Source: Cellvibrionaceae bacterium (GTDB taxonomy: Bacteria > Pseudomonadota > Gammaproteobacteria > Pseudomonadales > Cellvibrionaceae). Taken from it: a stretch of 64,000 bases of DNA. The notes below the pieces were generated by a model. It was not told the origin of the DNA and ran no database searches. It saw only the letters and a list, made by a program, of their open reading frames with translations. The position numbers and the translations under genes are program-made. This document shows positions 1-8,859 of the stretch, piece by piece (position 1 is the stretch's first letter; each line of letters starts with the position of its first letter). The stretch spans positions 248,001 through 312,000 of the forward strand of contig JAGKWQ010000003.1 of NCBI GenBank assembly GCA_021151825.1. The letters run 5' to 3'.

Positions 1-76
1 TACTCGCAACATAGTATGAAGAATGCGCATAATCATCCTGTATCGAAAAAATTAGTTGGTAAGGTCGACAATAAAT

Positions 77-113
77 CAAAAAGGAATGCCGGCGTATTTT
101 ACAATACACCGGC
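77..113 (-). terminator. Rho-independent terminator of the Omp85-like gene
   Basis: Positions 88-98 and 103-113 form an 11-bp stem with a TTAC/GTAA loop. On the minus strand the single imperfect pair is a G-U wobble. The minus strand then continues into a T-rich stretch. The element lies about 60 bp past the stop codon of the upstream minus-strand gene. Confidence 0.6.
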
Positions 114-169
114 GTGTGGAGGGGCCAGATTTTTTTGCTGTATATCGCTAAAACTTCTACTGTGCGTCA

Positions 170-1888
170 CTAAAATTTCTGTTGTGCGCCAATAGTAAGC
201 TGATATTTGTCGACATTATCTTTTGCCGTTAGCGGAGTAGCGATATCGACATGCACTACATTACCAATACGTACTTTACTCGAACTTAAACGCAAACCGA
301 AACCAACGTTACTCAAGGTTGGGCTGTAACCATATTGCTCCAGGCCCCAGGCTTTACCCACATCGAAAAAAGCCACAGCACCCAGGCGTAATATATTGAA
401 CACGTGGATATCGGAAAAATAACGGCGCTCAATGGTAAACACATAACTTTTTTCACCGCGCTGGAAGTCCGTTGGATAACCGCGCAATCCAGTCATGTCA
501 CCCACAGTTAACTCTTCATATTGAGCCAAATCCTGCCCAAGACTGTAGTTAAGCCCCATGTACCAGCGACGCTTATCATCATCAAAATAATTGTATGCAA
601 AGCTAGCCGTCATCACTGCACTATTTCCATTGGCCAAACGATTGTAGTGACGACCATCCAACTTAAGCGATGTTTCAAAAATATGTCGCGCATCAAAATC
701 GACAATGTAACTGTATTTACCAATGTAACGATAAATATCATCAGGATTATCGAAACTGGTGCCGGCATAACCTAAACGGAATACCAGATTGTGTCCCAAC
801 GCAACGTCTTCAGGACGCTGGATTTGATTAATGTTTTTAAAAACACCATAACGATTTTGCAGGTATTGATATTCAACCCAGGGATAAACCAGTTTACGCT
901 GATCGGGAATTGGCATCAGCGTTTCGTCGGTAGGATAAAATTTGTCTTCTTCGTTGGAAATACCGACAACCCAACGCTGGGTATGACCTTCCTGAATATC
1001 CGTCGCTACACCAAAAAACATCCGGTTTGACATACTTTGGTGACGGAACTCATTGATCTCTTCATCCATATGGCGAATAGGTAATTCCTGACTGACATCC
1101 TGCGTGTAAAAGCCGGCAGACCAGGGAGTTTCCAGAGAATAAAATGGATGGGAAATATCGACAATGGTGTCGCGGCCGTCGCTGGTATCGGCGAAATAAA
1201 GTTTGGTTGCAATTTGCGAATTAAAAATATGCGGATTACTGAATTCATATGACACCAGATTGCGCTGGGTATTTTCTTCGTAACCAATGGTGAGGTTTGT
1301 TCCTGTACCAAATACGTTGCCATCGGAAATCGCAAGACCTGAATTGGTCCCTTCAGATTCTTTGCTCACGGAGAATTGTGGCTCCAACGCCCAGGAATCC
1401 TGAGTAACCACCATCAAATCCACTTGGTCATCACAGATGGTAACCGGCAAGATGTACGCGTTGGTTAAGTAAGAACGCTTACGTAAAATGCGCTCACTTT
1501 CCTGAACTTTTTTAATGTCCAGCAAATCATTTTCGCGAAATAACAATTGCGCTTCGATGGTTCCGGGACGAGTGTTGACGTGTAATTTATTTAAAAATAA
1601 ATAAAGGGAATTGTTTTCATCGGGATCATCCTTGTTAAAAACTGAAATGGTGTTGTATTCAATGTGGCGAATTTTTTTACCCGCTAACGAATCAAAAATT
1701 TTTGAGTCAATGCGGGTATTTTTTAAATCGTCAATTTTTGCACGGTAACTGCCAAATGGTTTACAGCTAGGGTCAGTCTCTGGCGTATCTTCAGCTTGCG
1801 CGTTTACAGCCAGCATGAAAAGAGAGAGTGCGCTGACACGCAACGCAGATAATCCTTTTGGAAGCCCGGCATACGGGACTCTAATCAT
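170..1888 (-). CDS. Omp85-family outer-membrane protein (surface antigen / BamA-TamA-like)
   Basis: 572 aa. The first ~32 residues look like a signal peptide ending near Ala-Gln-Ala. Residues ~65-165 resemble one or more POTRA-type segments. The C-terminal two thirds look like the 16-stranded barrel of the bacterial surface antigen family. Hallmarks are the Leu-Arg-Gly-Tyr motif (Thr-Gly-Leu-Arg-Gly-Tyr-Pro) near residue 470, Phe-Phe-Asp-Val-Gly-Lys-Ala-Trp near 515, and a C-terminal phenylalanine, the usual outer-membrane insertion signal. It is shorter than BamA (~800 aa), so it is not the essential assembly factor. Patatin-linked or lipid-exporting Omp85 relatives are of similar size. It stands alone with its own terminator. 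Family is clear; substrate is not. Confidence 0.8.
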   Translation of the reverse strand: MIRVPYAGLPKGLSALRVSALSLFMLAVNAQAEDTPETDPSCKPFGSYRAKIDDLKNTRIDSKIFDSLAGKKIRHIEYNTISVFNKDDPDENNSLYLFLNKLHVNTRPGTIEAQLLFRENDLLDIKKVQESERILRKRSYLTNAYILPVTICDDQVDLMVVTQDSWALEPQFSVSKESEGTNSGLAISDGNVFGTGTNLTIGYEENTQRNLVSYEFSNPHIFNSQIATKLYFADTSDGRDTIVDISHPFYSLETPWSAGFYTQDVSQELPIRHMDEEINEFRHQSMSNRMFFGVATDIQEGHTQRWVVGISNEEDKFYPTDETLMPIPDQRKLVYPWVEYQYLQNRYGVFKNINQIQRPEDVALGHNLVFRLGYAGTSFDNPDDIYRYIGKYSYIVDFDARHIFETSLKLDGRHYNRLANGNSAVMTASFAYNYFDDDKRRWYMGLNYSLGQDLAQYEELTVGDMTGLRGYPTDFQRGEKSYVFTIERRYFSDIHVFNILRLGAVAFFDVGKAWGLEQYGYSPTLSNVGFGLRLSSSKVRIGNVVHVDIATPLTAKDNVDKYQLTIGAQQKF

Positions 1889-2039
1889 AAAACATGTCTC
1901 AAATATTCACTGGGGAATTGGCGGACAAGCTAATTACGAGTACTTGGACAAAATAATTTCTGTTGAGTTTCAAGTTTAGCAGGCGCGCAACTTACCACGC
2001 ACATATAAGTTCGCATAGCGACCAGTTGTTAAGAATTTT

Positions 2040-2936
2040 TTAATGATGGCGCTCATGGCTAACGGAACTATTCGCAGAAGTGCTGTCAATTTTCGTTGGG
2101 TTAGAATCCATTTGCGCATGATTCATATGTTCGTGGTGCATATGAGAATGATCCATTTGTGAATGATCCATATTGTCGTGATCGACTTCATTTTTGGTCG
2201 AATTGCTGTGATCCATAGTTGAATGATTATGCAGTTCTGAAGCAGATGAACCATGATGGTTATGATCGTGGCCAGTATGGCCACCACCCCAGATTGTCCA
2301 GCATCCGAATAAAATAATTGCTACGGCCAATGGCCAACGCACCTGCGGTTTGCGTAACCATTTGCCCAATTGTTGTGCAGCAAAGCCGGTCGCTAATACG
2401 GATGGCAGAGTACCCAAACCAAACGCCAACATTACCAGACCGGCATTGGCGGCTTGCCCTTGCGCCATGGCGTAGGCCAGTGCGGAATAAACCAATCCAC
2501 AGGGTAACCATCCCCACACCAATCCCAACAATGTTGCTTTGGAAGCGGAATCCACCGGCATTAACCGTTTGCCCAAGGGTTGGATATAAGCCCATAGATA
2601 ACGCCCCACCGTTTCAAGATACGTCAGGCCGCGCCACCAATCGGCTAAATAAAGTCCCATCGCAATCAATAACAATCCAGCAATCCAGCGTAACCAGGAG
2701 GCAGCGCCAAGCTGCGCCAGCTCATTCGCCATCGCACCGGCCAGTAACCCAATGAGTCCGTAACTAGCAATACGACCCAGGTTGTAACATAAAAGTATCC
2801 ACCAACGGCGCGCTTTGGCGTCGGCGGGAATCGCCATGCTGAGCGCCCCCATAATGCCGCCACACATTCCGACACAATGGGCGCTACTGAAAAGGCCGAG
2901 CGCGAAAGCAGCAGCCAATGATGACCAATCAAACAT
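2040..2936 (-). CDS. DsbD_2/TauE-like membrane protein with His/Met-rich C-terminal tail (cbb3 cluster)
   Basis: 298 aa and last gene of the ccoGHIS operon, 2 bp after ccoS. Residues 1-217 form about six membrane segments with the paired cysteine motifs typical of this family: His-Cys-Val-Gly-Met-Cys-Gly-Gly at 20-27 and Trp-Leu-Pro-Cys-Gly-Leu-Val-Tyr at 143-150. Relatives sit beside ccoS in many proteobacteria and are annotated as sulfite exporter TauE/SafE; a role in copper or cytochrome-oxidase maturation fits the context better. Residues 220-298 are a hydrophilic tail with 19 His and 6 Met, including three Met-Asp-His units, as expected of a metal-binding extension. The metal (probably copper) is inferred. 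Confidence 0.75.
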   Translation of the reverse strand: MFDWSSLAAAFALGLFSSAHCVGMCGGIMGALSMAIPADAKARRWWILLCYNLGRIASYGLIGLLAGAMANELAQLGAASWLRWIAGLLLIAMGLYLADWWRGLTYLETVGRYLWAYIQPLGKRLMPVDSASKATLLGLVWGWLPCGLVYSALAYAMAQGQAANAGLVMLAFGLGTLPSVLATGFAAQQLGKWLRKPQVRWPLAVAIILFGCWTIWGGGHTGHDHNHHGSSASELHNHSTMDHSNSTKNEVDHDNMDHSQMDHSHMHHEHMNHAQMDSNPTKIDSTSANSSVSHERHH

Positions 2937-2938
2937 AA

Positions 2939-3142
2939 TCAGGGATTCTTGGAGTCAGGTGCTTGCGAGGAAGGATCGGGAGAGTTTTTTGCTTTTTTGG
3001 ATTTTTCCGCATCGAACAGAATGCGATGGGCTTCGGTATCCAGGTTATCGTACTGGCCATTATTGATGGCCCAGAATAAAACCTTGATCGCCAGACCAAT
3101 AAAAATCAAAGCACATGGAACAAGAAAATAAAGGCTTTCCAC
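2939..3142 (-). CDS. ccoS: cbb3-type cytochrome oxidase assembly protein CcoS
   Basis: 67 aa. One N-terminal membrane segment (about residues 3-26) is followed by the CcoS signature Phe-Trp-Ala-Ile-Asn-Asn-Gly-Gln-Tyr-Asp-(Asn)-Leu-Asp and Ala-His-Arg-Ile-Leu-Phe-Asp. CcoS is needed for cofactor insertion into the cbb3 oxidase. It lies between ccoI (5 bp before) and the TauE-like gene, all on the minus strand, so translation is probably coupled. The C-terminal ~20 residues are charged and variable. Confidence 0.9.
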   Translation of the reverse strand: MESLYFLVPCALIFIGLAIKVLFWAINNGQYDNLDTEAHRILFDAEKSKKAKNSPDPSSQAPDSKNP

Positions 3143-3146
3143 AGAG

Positions 3147-5591
3147 TTAATCTACCAGGCGTAACGCGTTGAAAATCACGATCAGGGAACTGGCCGTCAT
3201 ACCTATCGCTGCCAGCCATGGCGGAATCATACCAGCCGCCGCCAATGGCAGGGCGAGTAAATTGTATAGCAATGAAAACCGTAAATTTTGCTGGATAACC
3301 GCTTTGGTACGACGTGCGATACCCAGGGCGTCTGCAATAACGATCAATTGGTTATTTAACAATACGGCATCTGCGCGTGTTTGTGCCAAATCTGATGCTG
3401 ACGCCATAGCAACTGAAACATCAGCCCCCGCTAATACCGGCACATCGTTAATACCATCGCCAATCATCAATACTTTATCACCCGCCGCTTGCCGCACATT
3501 CAAGTGTGACAATTTGTCGCCAGGAGTTGCGCAAGCAGTGAAAGTATCGATGCCCAACTGTTGTGCCAAATGGCTAACGGCTGCAGGCTGATCTCCACTT
3601 AGCAGTTCTATGGCAATTCCGTGCGTTTTCAAGCGCTGGATCAACATTGATGCGTCCGGCCGAATTTCATCAGCCAAGCCAATCCACGCCAACGCACGCT
3701 TTTCATCCGCTAACAATAACCAGGTGTGATGACTTGCTTGTAGCAGAGCATCCTGCGGTAATTCCAGCACACCTTTTATATCGACCCATTCTGCAATAAA
3801 TAAAGGGGTGCCCAAACGGTATTGGGTATTATCGACCTGCCCTTCTACACCGGCAGCCGTAATTTGCCGAATATCAGACGCAATAACCCGATCACGCCAA
3901 GGGTGAAATGCAGCAGCTAATGGATGATTTGAGCCAGCTTCCAATGCGGCAGCCAGAGCAAGTATTTCATCGTGCGATAACGATATCGAGGGAAATGGAA
4001 TGACATTTTCGACAACAAATTGGCCACGGGTGAGCGTGCCGGTTTTATCGAAAATCACGCGGGTAATATCATTTAATCCTTCGATCACATGACCGCGCGC
4101 CACCAGAAAACCGCGTTTGCGCAAATTCGCCGTCGCCGCTGACAAAGCTGCTGGCATTGCCAGCGCCAATGCGCAAGGGCACGTAACGACTAATACTGAC
4201 AAGGTAATCCAGAACGCGTCTTCCGGCCGGTACCACATCCAGAATGCAAATACCGCACTGCAAACTATTAATAAACGCGCGATAAAAAAACGCGCAGTGC
4301 GATCTGCGGCGAGCACCTGTTGCGGTTTTTCTTCTGCTGCACGTGTTGCCATACGTTCGATGGCGGACAATTGAGTTTGGCCTGCTACTGCAGTCACTTT
4401 CACTTTTAATGGGCTATGTTGATTCAACGTTCCCGCAATAACCCGATCGCCAACACCTTTGGTTACCGGATGGGATTCACCCGTAAGCAATGCTTCCACA
4501 ACTGCACTTTGCCCGGCAATGATCTGTCCATCACAGGGAAATGTTTCACCGGGTTTTACCAAAATAAGATCGCCCGCTTTTAATACTTTCAAGGGCAAGT
4601 TTTGCTCAACTTCGCAACTATTTTCTTCACGTAAACAACAGGCTGTTAGCGGCATTAATTGGGCGAGATTACCAAACGCCAAACGGTTGCGATGGCGCGC
4701 CCGCAGTTCTACATAACGGCCAAGCAACAGGAAAAACGTAAACATGGAAACCGATTCAAAATACACTTCCCCGGTGCTGGTTATTGTTGCCCATACACTG
4801 GCGAGATACGCCAAACCAATTGCCAAGGCGACGGGAACATCCATTACCAGATGCCGCATTTTTATGCTGCGCCAAGCTGCCTGAAAAAAAGGCCAGGCGG
4901 AAAAAAATACCACCGGCGTAGCCACCAGCATCGAAAGCCAGCGCAAAAAGTCCAACCAAAAATCCGTTGCACCGGTGTACATACCCACAGCAACCATCAT
5001 CGCTTGCATCATGCCAAAACCGGCAACACCAATACGGAAAAGCGCAATGCGATTTTCTTTTTTAATTAATTGTTGTTGCTGATCATCGGTAGCTGGGCGC
5101 GGTGTATAGCCGATTGCAACTAAAGAGCGAAAAATAGCGCTGAGTGATTCCCGCGAATCCCAAACGATTGCGCAACGATGCGTGCTCACATTTACAGTGA
5201 CAGATTGAATCGCAGGATTCTTTTTAAGATGGGTTTCAATCAGCCAACTGCACGCAGCACAAGTAATGCCTTCCAATAATAAATTGGCTTGCTTGAAAGA
5301 ACTCTCAAAGGGAATAACAAATTCGGATTGAACTTCAGGTAGATCGTAAATAGAAAAACGTTGGTCGCCTTGTGGATTTACATCCGGTCGATCATTCGCG
5401 GTAGTGCGGAACTGATAAAAATTTTCCAAGCCGCCGTCAACGATAGCCATTGCTACCGCCTGGCAACCGGGGCAACACATCAACTGTTCTTGCCCCTGAA
5501 TTCGCACGGGATAATAGCTTGCTTCAGGAACAGGCAAACCGCAGTGATAACACACCGTCGGTTTGGATGCTGTCGCAGTAACGTCAGTCAT
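3147..5591 (-). CDS. ccoI: Copper-translocating P1B-type ATPase CcoI/FixI
   Basis: 814 aa, exports copper from the cytoplasm for delivery to the cbb3 oxidase. A cysteine-rich N-terminal zinc-ribbon-like segment (Cys14-x-x-Cys17, Cys39-Cys40-x-x-Cys43) precedes a heavy-metal-associated domain with Cys111-Ala-Ala-Cys114. The catalytic parts follow: the intramembrane Cys-Pro-Cys motif, the phosphorylation motif Asp-Lys-Thr-Gly-Thr-Leu-Thr, the Ser-Asn-His-Pro motif of the nucleotide domain, and Gly-Asp-Gly-Ile-Asn-Asp near the C-terminus. All key residues are present. The extended Cys-rich N-terminus and the ccoGHIS position mark it as FixI/CcoI rather than a detoxifying CopA. Confidence 0.93.
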   Translation of the reverse strand: MTDVTATASKPTVCYHCGLPVPEASYYPVRIQGQEQLMCCPGCQAVAMAIVDGGLENFYQFRTTANDRPDVNPQGDQRFSIYDLPEVQSEFVIPFESSFKQANLLLEGITCAACSWLIETHLKKNPAIQSVTVNVSTHRCAIVWDSRESLSAIFRSLVAIGYTPRPATDDQQQQLIKKENRIALFRIGVAGFGMMQAMMVAVGMYTGATDFWLDFLRWLSMLVATPVVFFSAWPFFQAAWRSIKMRHLVMDVPVALAIGLAYLASVWATITSTGEVYFESVSMFTFFLLLGRYVELRARHRNRLAFGNLAQLMPLTACCLREENSCEVEQNLPLKVLKAGDLILVKPGETFPCDGQIIAGQSAVVEALLTGESHPVTKGVGDRVIAGTLNQHSPLKVKVTAVAGQTQLSAIERMATRAAEEKPQQVLAADRTARFFIARLLIVCSAVFAFWMWYRPEDAFWITLSVLVVTCPCALALAMPAALSAATANLRKRGFLVARGHVIEGLNDITRVIFDKTGTLTRGQFVVENVIPFPSISLSHDEILALAAALEAGSNHPLAAAFHPWRDRVIASDIRQITAAGVEGQVDNTQYRLGTPLFIAEWVDIKGVLELPQDALLQASHHTWLLLADEKRALAWIGLADEIRPDASMLIQRLKTHGIAIELLSGDQPAAVSHLAQQLGIDTFTACATPGDKLSHLNVRQAAGDKVLMIGDGINDVPVLAGADVSVAMASASDLAQTRADAVLLNNQLIVIADALGIARRTKAVIQQNLRFSLLYNLLALPLAAAGMIPPWLAAIGMTASSLIVIFNALRLVD

Positions 5592-5595
5592 TGCG

Positions 5596-6183
5596 TTAAT
5601 TTTTTACGCGCGGAGTCAACTGTGTGGTATCGCCCAACTGGAAATTAACATCGCCACTCAAGGTCCAGGGCGCTGCGTTGCGATTGGCAATATCGTTAAT
5701 TGGGTAGAGCGTTAAATACCAGGAGTATTCGGGCTTCTCCAATAATTCACCGCGATAATAACCGGGTGAAATATGTTTAAGTTTGATCATCTGGTCTTTT
5801 GCGGCTTTAACAGGATGCCCCATCATCAACAATAACTCTGCTGGCATTAATGTTTCATCAGTCGGGGCATTGGCAATTTTTAAAATTACATCACCGGTGG
5901 TGAGATCAAAACGTAAATCACCGCTTAAACCCAATTCACTTGCACGTTTATCCTGATCCAGCGCCTGGTTAATCATGCGCCCTTCTTTGTAGTAGTTATC
6001 AATGATCACATCATCCGCACCTTTCAGCGCGATGGTCACAGTAACGGAACACATAATGACAATATAAATTAATGGGCTGAATACAAACCAGAACCAGAAC
6101 TGGCGATACCAGGGTTTTACACTTTCATCATTTGGATCGACCATAGCTGCATCTCTCATTTGCACAACAATTTCCTCAATCAT
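5596..6183 (-). CDS. ccoH: cbb3 oxidase assembly protein CcoH (FixH family)
   Basis: 195 aa. One membrane segment lies at about residues 28-50 (Trp-Phe-Trp-Phe-Val-Phe-Ser-Pro-Leu-Ile-Tyr), followed by the Asp-Asn-Tyr-Tyr-Lys-Glu-Gly-(Arg/Lys)-Met-Ile-Asn signature and a small periplasmic beta domain. CcoH is a single-pass assembly subunit of the cbb3 oxidase. Its start overlaps the ccoG stop by 4 bp (ATGA), and ccoI follows after 4 bp. An in-frame internal ATG giving a slightly shorter protein (residue 9, Met-Arg-Asp) is possible. Confidence 0.88.
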   Translation of the reverse strand: MIEEIVVQMRDAAMVDPNDESVKPWYRQFWFWFVFSPLIYIVIMCSVTVTIALKGADDVIIDNYYKEGRMINQALDQDKRASELGLSGDLRFDLTTGDVILKIANAPTDETLMPAELLLMMGHPVKAAKDQMIKLKHISPGYYRGELLEKPEYSWYLTLYPINDIANRNAAPWTLSGDVNFQLGDTTQLTPRVKN

Positions 6184-7592
6184 GGACCTATAAAGGTAGT
6201 GGTATTAGTTGCAGTGATTTCGGGATTTTCACGCGCCCGAATCCTGAAATGAATTTCAGTTTTAGTCGTTGTCAGTTCAGAGGACTTTACTGAAACGCGC
6301 ACTGGCACCGTCAACACTTCGCCTTCTTCTGCAGGAATAACTTTGTAGCCCTGGATTGTAAAAGGATAATCGCCCTCCACTTCCAGATCGTAAGTGTGGG
6401 TGCCACGATCCATATTGCTGATTTTCAAGGTGTACACATTCTGGATGTTATCTTCCACTTCACGATACATACGCACACCGCGATCACGTTGGGCTTCAAG
6501 GCCAACCGGCACGCGTGTCGCAATCGAATAAACAAACAGCGAAATCATAATACTTAGCATTAAGCCGTAACCAATCAAACGCGGACGAAACACCTGGGTA
6601 TGGCCGGTGCGGATTGCGTCTTCGGTGGTGAAGCTTATCAGACCGCGCGGGTAACCCATTTTATCCATGACGGTATTGCAGGCATCGACACACAATCCGC
6701 AATCGATACACTCTGCTTGTAGGCCATCACGAATATCAATATCCACCGGGCATACCTGAACGCACCAGGAGCAGTCGATACAATCACCCATACCCAAGGC
6801 TTTGTAATCTTCACCTGCTTTACGCGGGCCGCGCTTTTCGCCACGCAGGTTATTGTAGGAAACCGTCAAAGTATCCTTGTCATACATCACTGCCTGGAAA
6901 CGCGCATAAGGGCAAATGTATTTACAGAATTGCTCGCGCATAAAACCGGCATTCATGTAGGTTGCGCCCACAAAGAGAAACACCCAGAACAACGGCACAA
7001 GGTCCAGGCTGAACGTAAAAAAGCCACCGACCAACTCGCGCACCGGCATGAAATAACCAACGAAGGTCATTGAGGTCACCAGGCTGATGGCAATCCAGAT
7101 AAATTGCTTGGCCGACTTACGCCAGATTTTTTCAAAATTCCAGGGCTGTGCATCCAGCTTGATACGCTTGTTCCGGTCGCCCTCGCACACATGTTCTGCC
7201 CAAATAAACATTTGGGTCCACACGGTTTGCGGACAAGTAAAACCACACCAGACTCGCCCGACGAGAACGGTTACGGTGAAAAGTAAAAATGCCGCAATCA
7301 CCAGCAACCATGCGAGATACATGGCGTCTTGCGGCCAGAAGGTCAACCAAAGGATATGGAACTTGCGCGCAGGTAAATCGAATAATACGGCGGGGCGATC
7401 ATCAATAATCAACCAGGGCAGCAACAGGAAACCGAGCATTAACGGTAATCCGGTGTAGCGACGCAAGCGCTGATAAAAACCGGTGATGCGACGGGTGTAG
7501 ATTTTGTCGTCAGCTTCGTACAGGTTTACATAACGAATACCGGTATCCGTAGTAGATGCCGGTTTTTGCTCTGATGGAGGTTTTTGAGTCAC
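6180..7592 (-). CDS. ccoG: Polyferredoxin-type cbb3 oxidase assembly protein CcoG (FixG/RdxA)
   Basis: 470 aa, first gene of the assembly operon. There are about five membrane segments, with a Cys-Gly-Phe-Thr-Cys-Pro-Gln-Thr-Val-Trp motif and a Lys-Tyr-Ile-Cys-Pro-Tyr-Ala-Arg motif. Two 4Fe-4S ferredoxin sites follow (Cys-Ile-Asp-Cys-Ser-Trp-Cys-Val-Gln-Val-Cys-Pro and Cys-Ile-Asp-Cys-Gly-Leu-Cys-Val-Asp-Ala-Cys). The C-terminal Ig-like domain is typical of FixG. CcoG is reported to reduce copper during cbb3 biogenesis. I see no FNR box in its ~80-bp upstream region, unlike ccoN, so the two cco operons may be controlled differently. Confidence 0.93.
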   Translation of the reverse strand: MTQKPPSEQKPASTTDTGIRYVNLYEADDKIYTRRITGFYQRLRRYTGLPLMLGFLLLPWLIIDDRPAVLFDLPARKFHILWLTFWPQDAMYLAWLLVIAAFLLFTVTVLVGRVWCGFTCPQTVWTQMFIWAEHVCEGDRNKRIKLDAQPWNFEKIWRKSAKQFIWIAISLVTSMTFVGYFMPVRELVGGFFTFSLDLVPLFWVFLFVGATYMNAGFMREQFCKYICPYARFQAVMYDKDTLTVSYNNLRGEKRGPRKAGEDYKALGMGDCIDCSWCVQVCPVDIDIRDGLQAECIDCGLCVDACNTVMDKMGYPRGLISFTTEDAIRTGHTQVFRPRLIGYGLMLSIMISLFVYSIATRVPVGLEAQRDRGVRMYREVEDNIQNVYTLKISNMDRGTHTYDLEVEGDYPFTIQGYKVIPAEEGEVLTVPVRVSVKSSELTTTKTEIHFRIRARENPEITATNTTTFIGP

Positions 7593-7676
7593 AGCTTTAC
7601 CTCGTTGCTCCTGCTTTTTTGACTATTCAACCTTTTTTTTGGTTTAAAAAATGGCCAAAAAAGCTAATTGGACGCG

Positions 7677-7705
7677 AAAAAAAAGGCAGGCTTTTAGCCT
7701 GCCTT
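7677..7705 (-). terminator. Rho-independent terminator of the ccoNOQP operon
   Basis: A perfect 10-bp stem (7683-7692 with 7696-7705) has a 3-nt loop. On the minus strand it is followed by eight T (7677-7684, overlapping the foot of the stem). It lies 15 bp past the ccoP stop and separates the structural operon from ccoG. Confidence 0.85.
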
Positions 7706-7719
7706 CCTTGCACGAAGAA

Positions 7720-8634
7720 TCAGTTAGATTCCAATGACAGGCTGTACACGTAAGCAGCCAGTAAGTGGATGCGATCTTCCTTCAACAGTTCCTGTTGTGC
7801 TGGCATCACACCGTTGCGACCATCGCGCACGGTTTGACGAATAGTGGCAGCCTTGCCACCGTACAACCAGATTTTATCAGTCAGGTTTGGAGCACCGACC
7901 AATTGATTACCTTTACCATCAGCGCCATGACAAGCAACGCAGTTGGCAGCAAATACTTTGGCGCCTGCTTCTGCTTTGGCAGCATCGTGTTCACCACCAG
8001 AGATTTGCAGTACATATTCGGTAACGTTTACGACACCTTCTTCACCAATCACCGATAACCAGGCTGGCATGGCCGCTTTACGACCATGGGTAATAGTTTC
8101 CAGAATTTTTTCGGTAGTACCACCATAGAGCCAATCTTTGTCGGTTAAGTTCGGGAAGCCGGGGTTACCACCACCGTCCGCACCATGGCAAACCGCACAG
8201 TTGTTAGCAAACAAGCGGAAACCCATTTTCAGTGCATCCGGGTTTTTAGCCACTTCTTCAATTGGCATTTTGGAATAAACACCGTAGGTTTCAGCGTACA
8301 CTTTTTCCGCTTTTGCCTGATCGCCACGCAATTCACCCACAGAGGTCCACGCCGGAGCGTCTTTGAATTTCAGACCTTCATATGCGCCATAGCCCGGATA
8401 AATAATCAGGTAGCCAATAGAAAATATAAACGTTAACAAGAACATGTAGAACCACCAGCGCGGCAGAGGATTGTCATACTCCTCAATACCATCGTATTCA
8501 TGACCAGTAGTTTTGGCTTCCGTGCTTTCTTCGCCATGCACCGCTCTTCTGCGGTTGGCCATAAGAATCCAGAACAACAGCACCAGATTGGTGGTAGTCA
8601 GGATAATGATCCAAAAACTCCAAAAAGTACTCAT
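7720..8634 (-). CDS. ccoP: cbb3-type cytochrome c oxidase subunit III (diheme cytochrome c) CcoP
   Basis: 304 aa. An N-terminal hydrophobic segment (residues ~5-25) is followed by Asp-Asn-Pro-Leu-Pro-Arg-Trp-Trp, the CcoP signature, and a second membrane helix. Two cytochrome c domains then carry Cys-Ala-Val-Cys-His and Cys-Val-Ala-Cys-His heme sites, each with a downstream Met-Pro-Ala axial-ligand motif. CcoP receives electrons from the bc1 complex and feeds CcoO/CcoN. Two N-terminal membrane segments are expected for the gammaproteobacterial form. It is the last gene of ccoNOQP. Confidence 0.95.
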   Translation of the reverse strand: MSTFWSFWIIILTTTNLVLLFWILMANRRRAVHGEESTEAKTTGHEYDGIEEYDNPLPRWWFYMFLLTFIFSIGYLIIYPGYGAYEGLKFKDAPAWTSVGELRGDQAKAEKVYAETYGVYSKMPIEEVAKNPDALKMGFRLFANNCAVCHGADGGGNPGFPNLTDKDWLYGGTTEKILETITHGRKAAMPAWLSVIGEEGVVNVTEYVLQISGGEHDAAKAEAGAKVFAANCVACHGADGKGNQLVGAPNLTDKIWLYGGKAATIRQTVRDGRNGVMPAQQELLKEDRIHLLAAYVYSLSLESN

Positions 8635-8658
8635 AGTTAAATCCGCCCTAATCGATGA

Positions 8659-8859
8659 TTACTTGCGACCATCGTCATCTGTCTGATTGTTTTTCGCCTG
8701 GGTTGCGGTCGGTTTTTGCTCTTCGTCATCAGCAAACGGTAACTTCGCATCTTCCTCAAAGCGCTTTTTCAGTTTGGGCGAGAATGCCCAAAAGCACACA
8801 CCGAAGAAGGCGATAGTTACCAATACCGTTGAAATTGCACCGACTGTACCTGCGTCCAT
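8659..8859 (-). CDS. ccoQ: cbb3-type cytochrome c oxidase subunit IV CcoQ
   Basis: 66 aa, with one membrane helix (about residues 8-30) and a highly charged cytosolic tail. Its start codon overlaps the ccoO stop (TAATG). Position between ccoO and ccoP, size and the Phe-Trp-Ala-Phe-Ser-Pro-Lys-Leu-Lys-Lys segment identify it as CcoQ, the small stabilising subunit. Confidence 0.88.
   Translation of the reverse strand: MDAGTVGAISTVLVTIAFFGVCFWAFSPKLKKRFEEDAKLPFADDEEQKPTATQAKNNQTDDDGRK

Noticed and set aside
7593..7676. TTGACTATTCAA upstream of ccoG as an FNR box
   Set aside because: The half-sites are TTGA and TCAA with 4 bp between them instead of the 6 required (TTGAT-N4-ATCAA).
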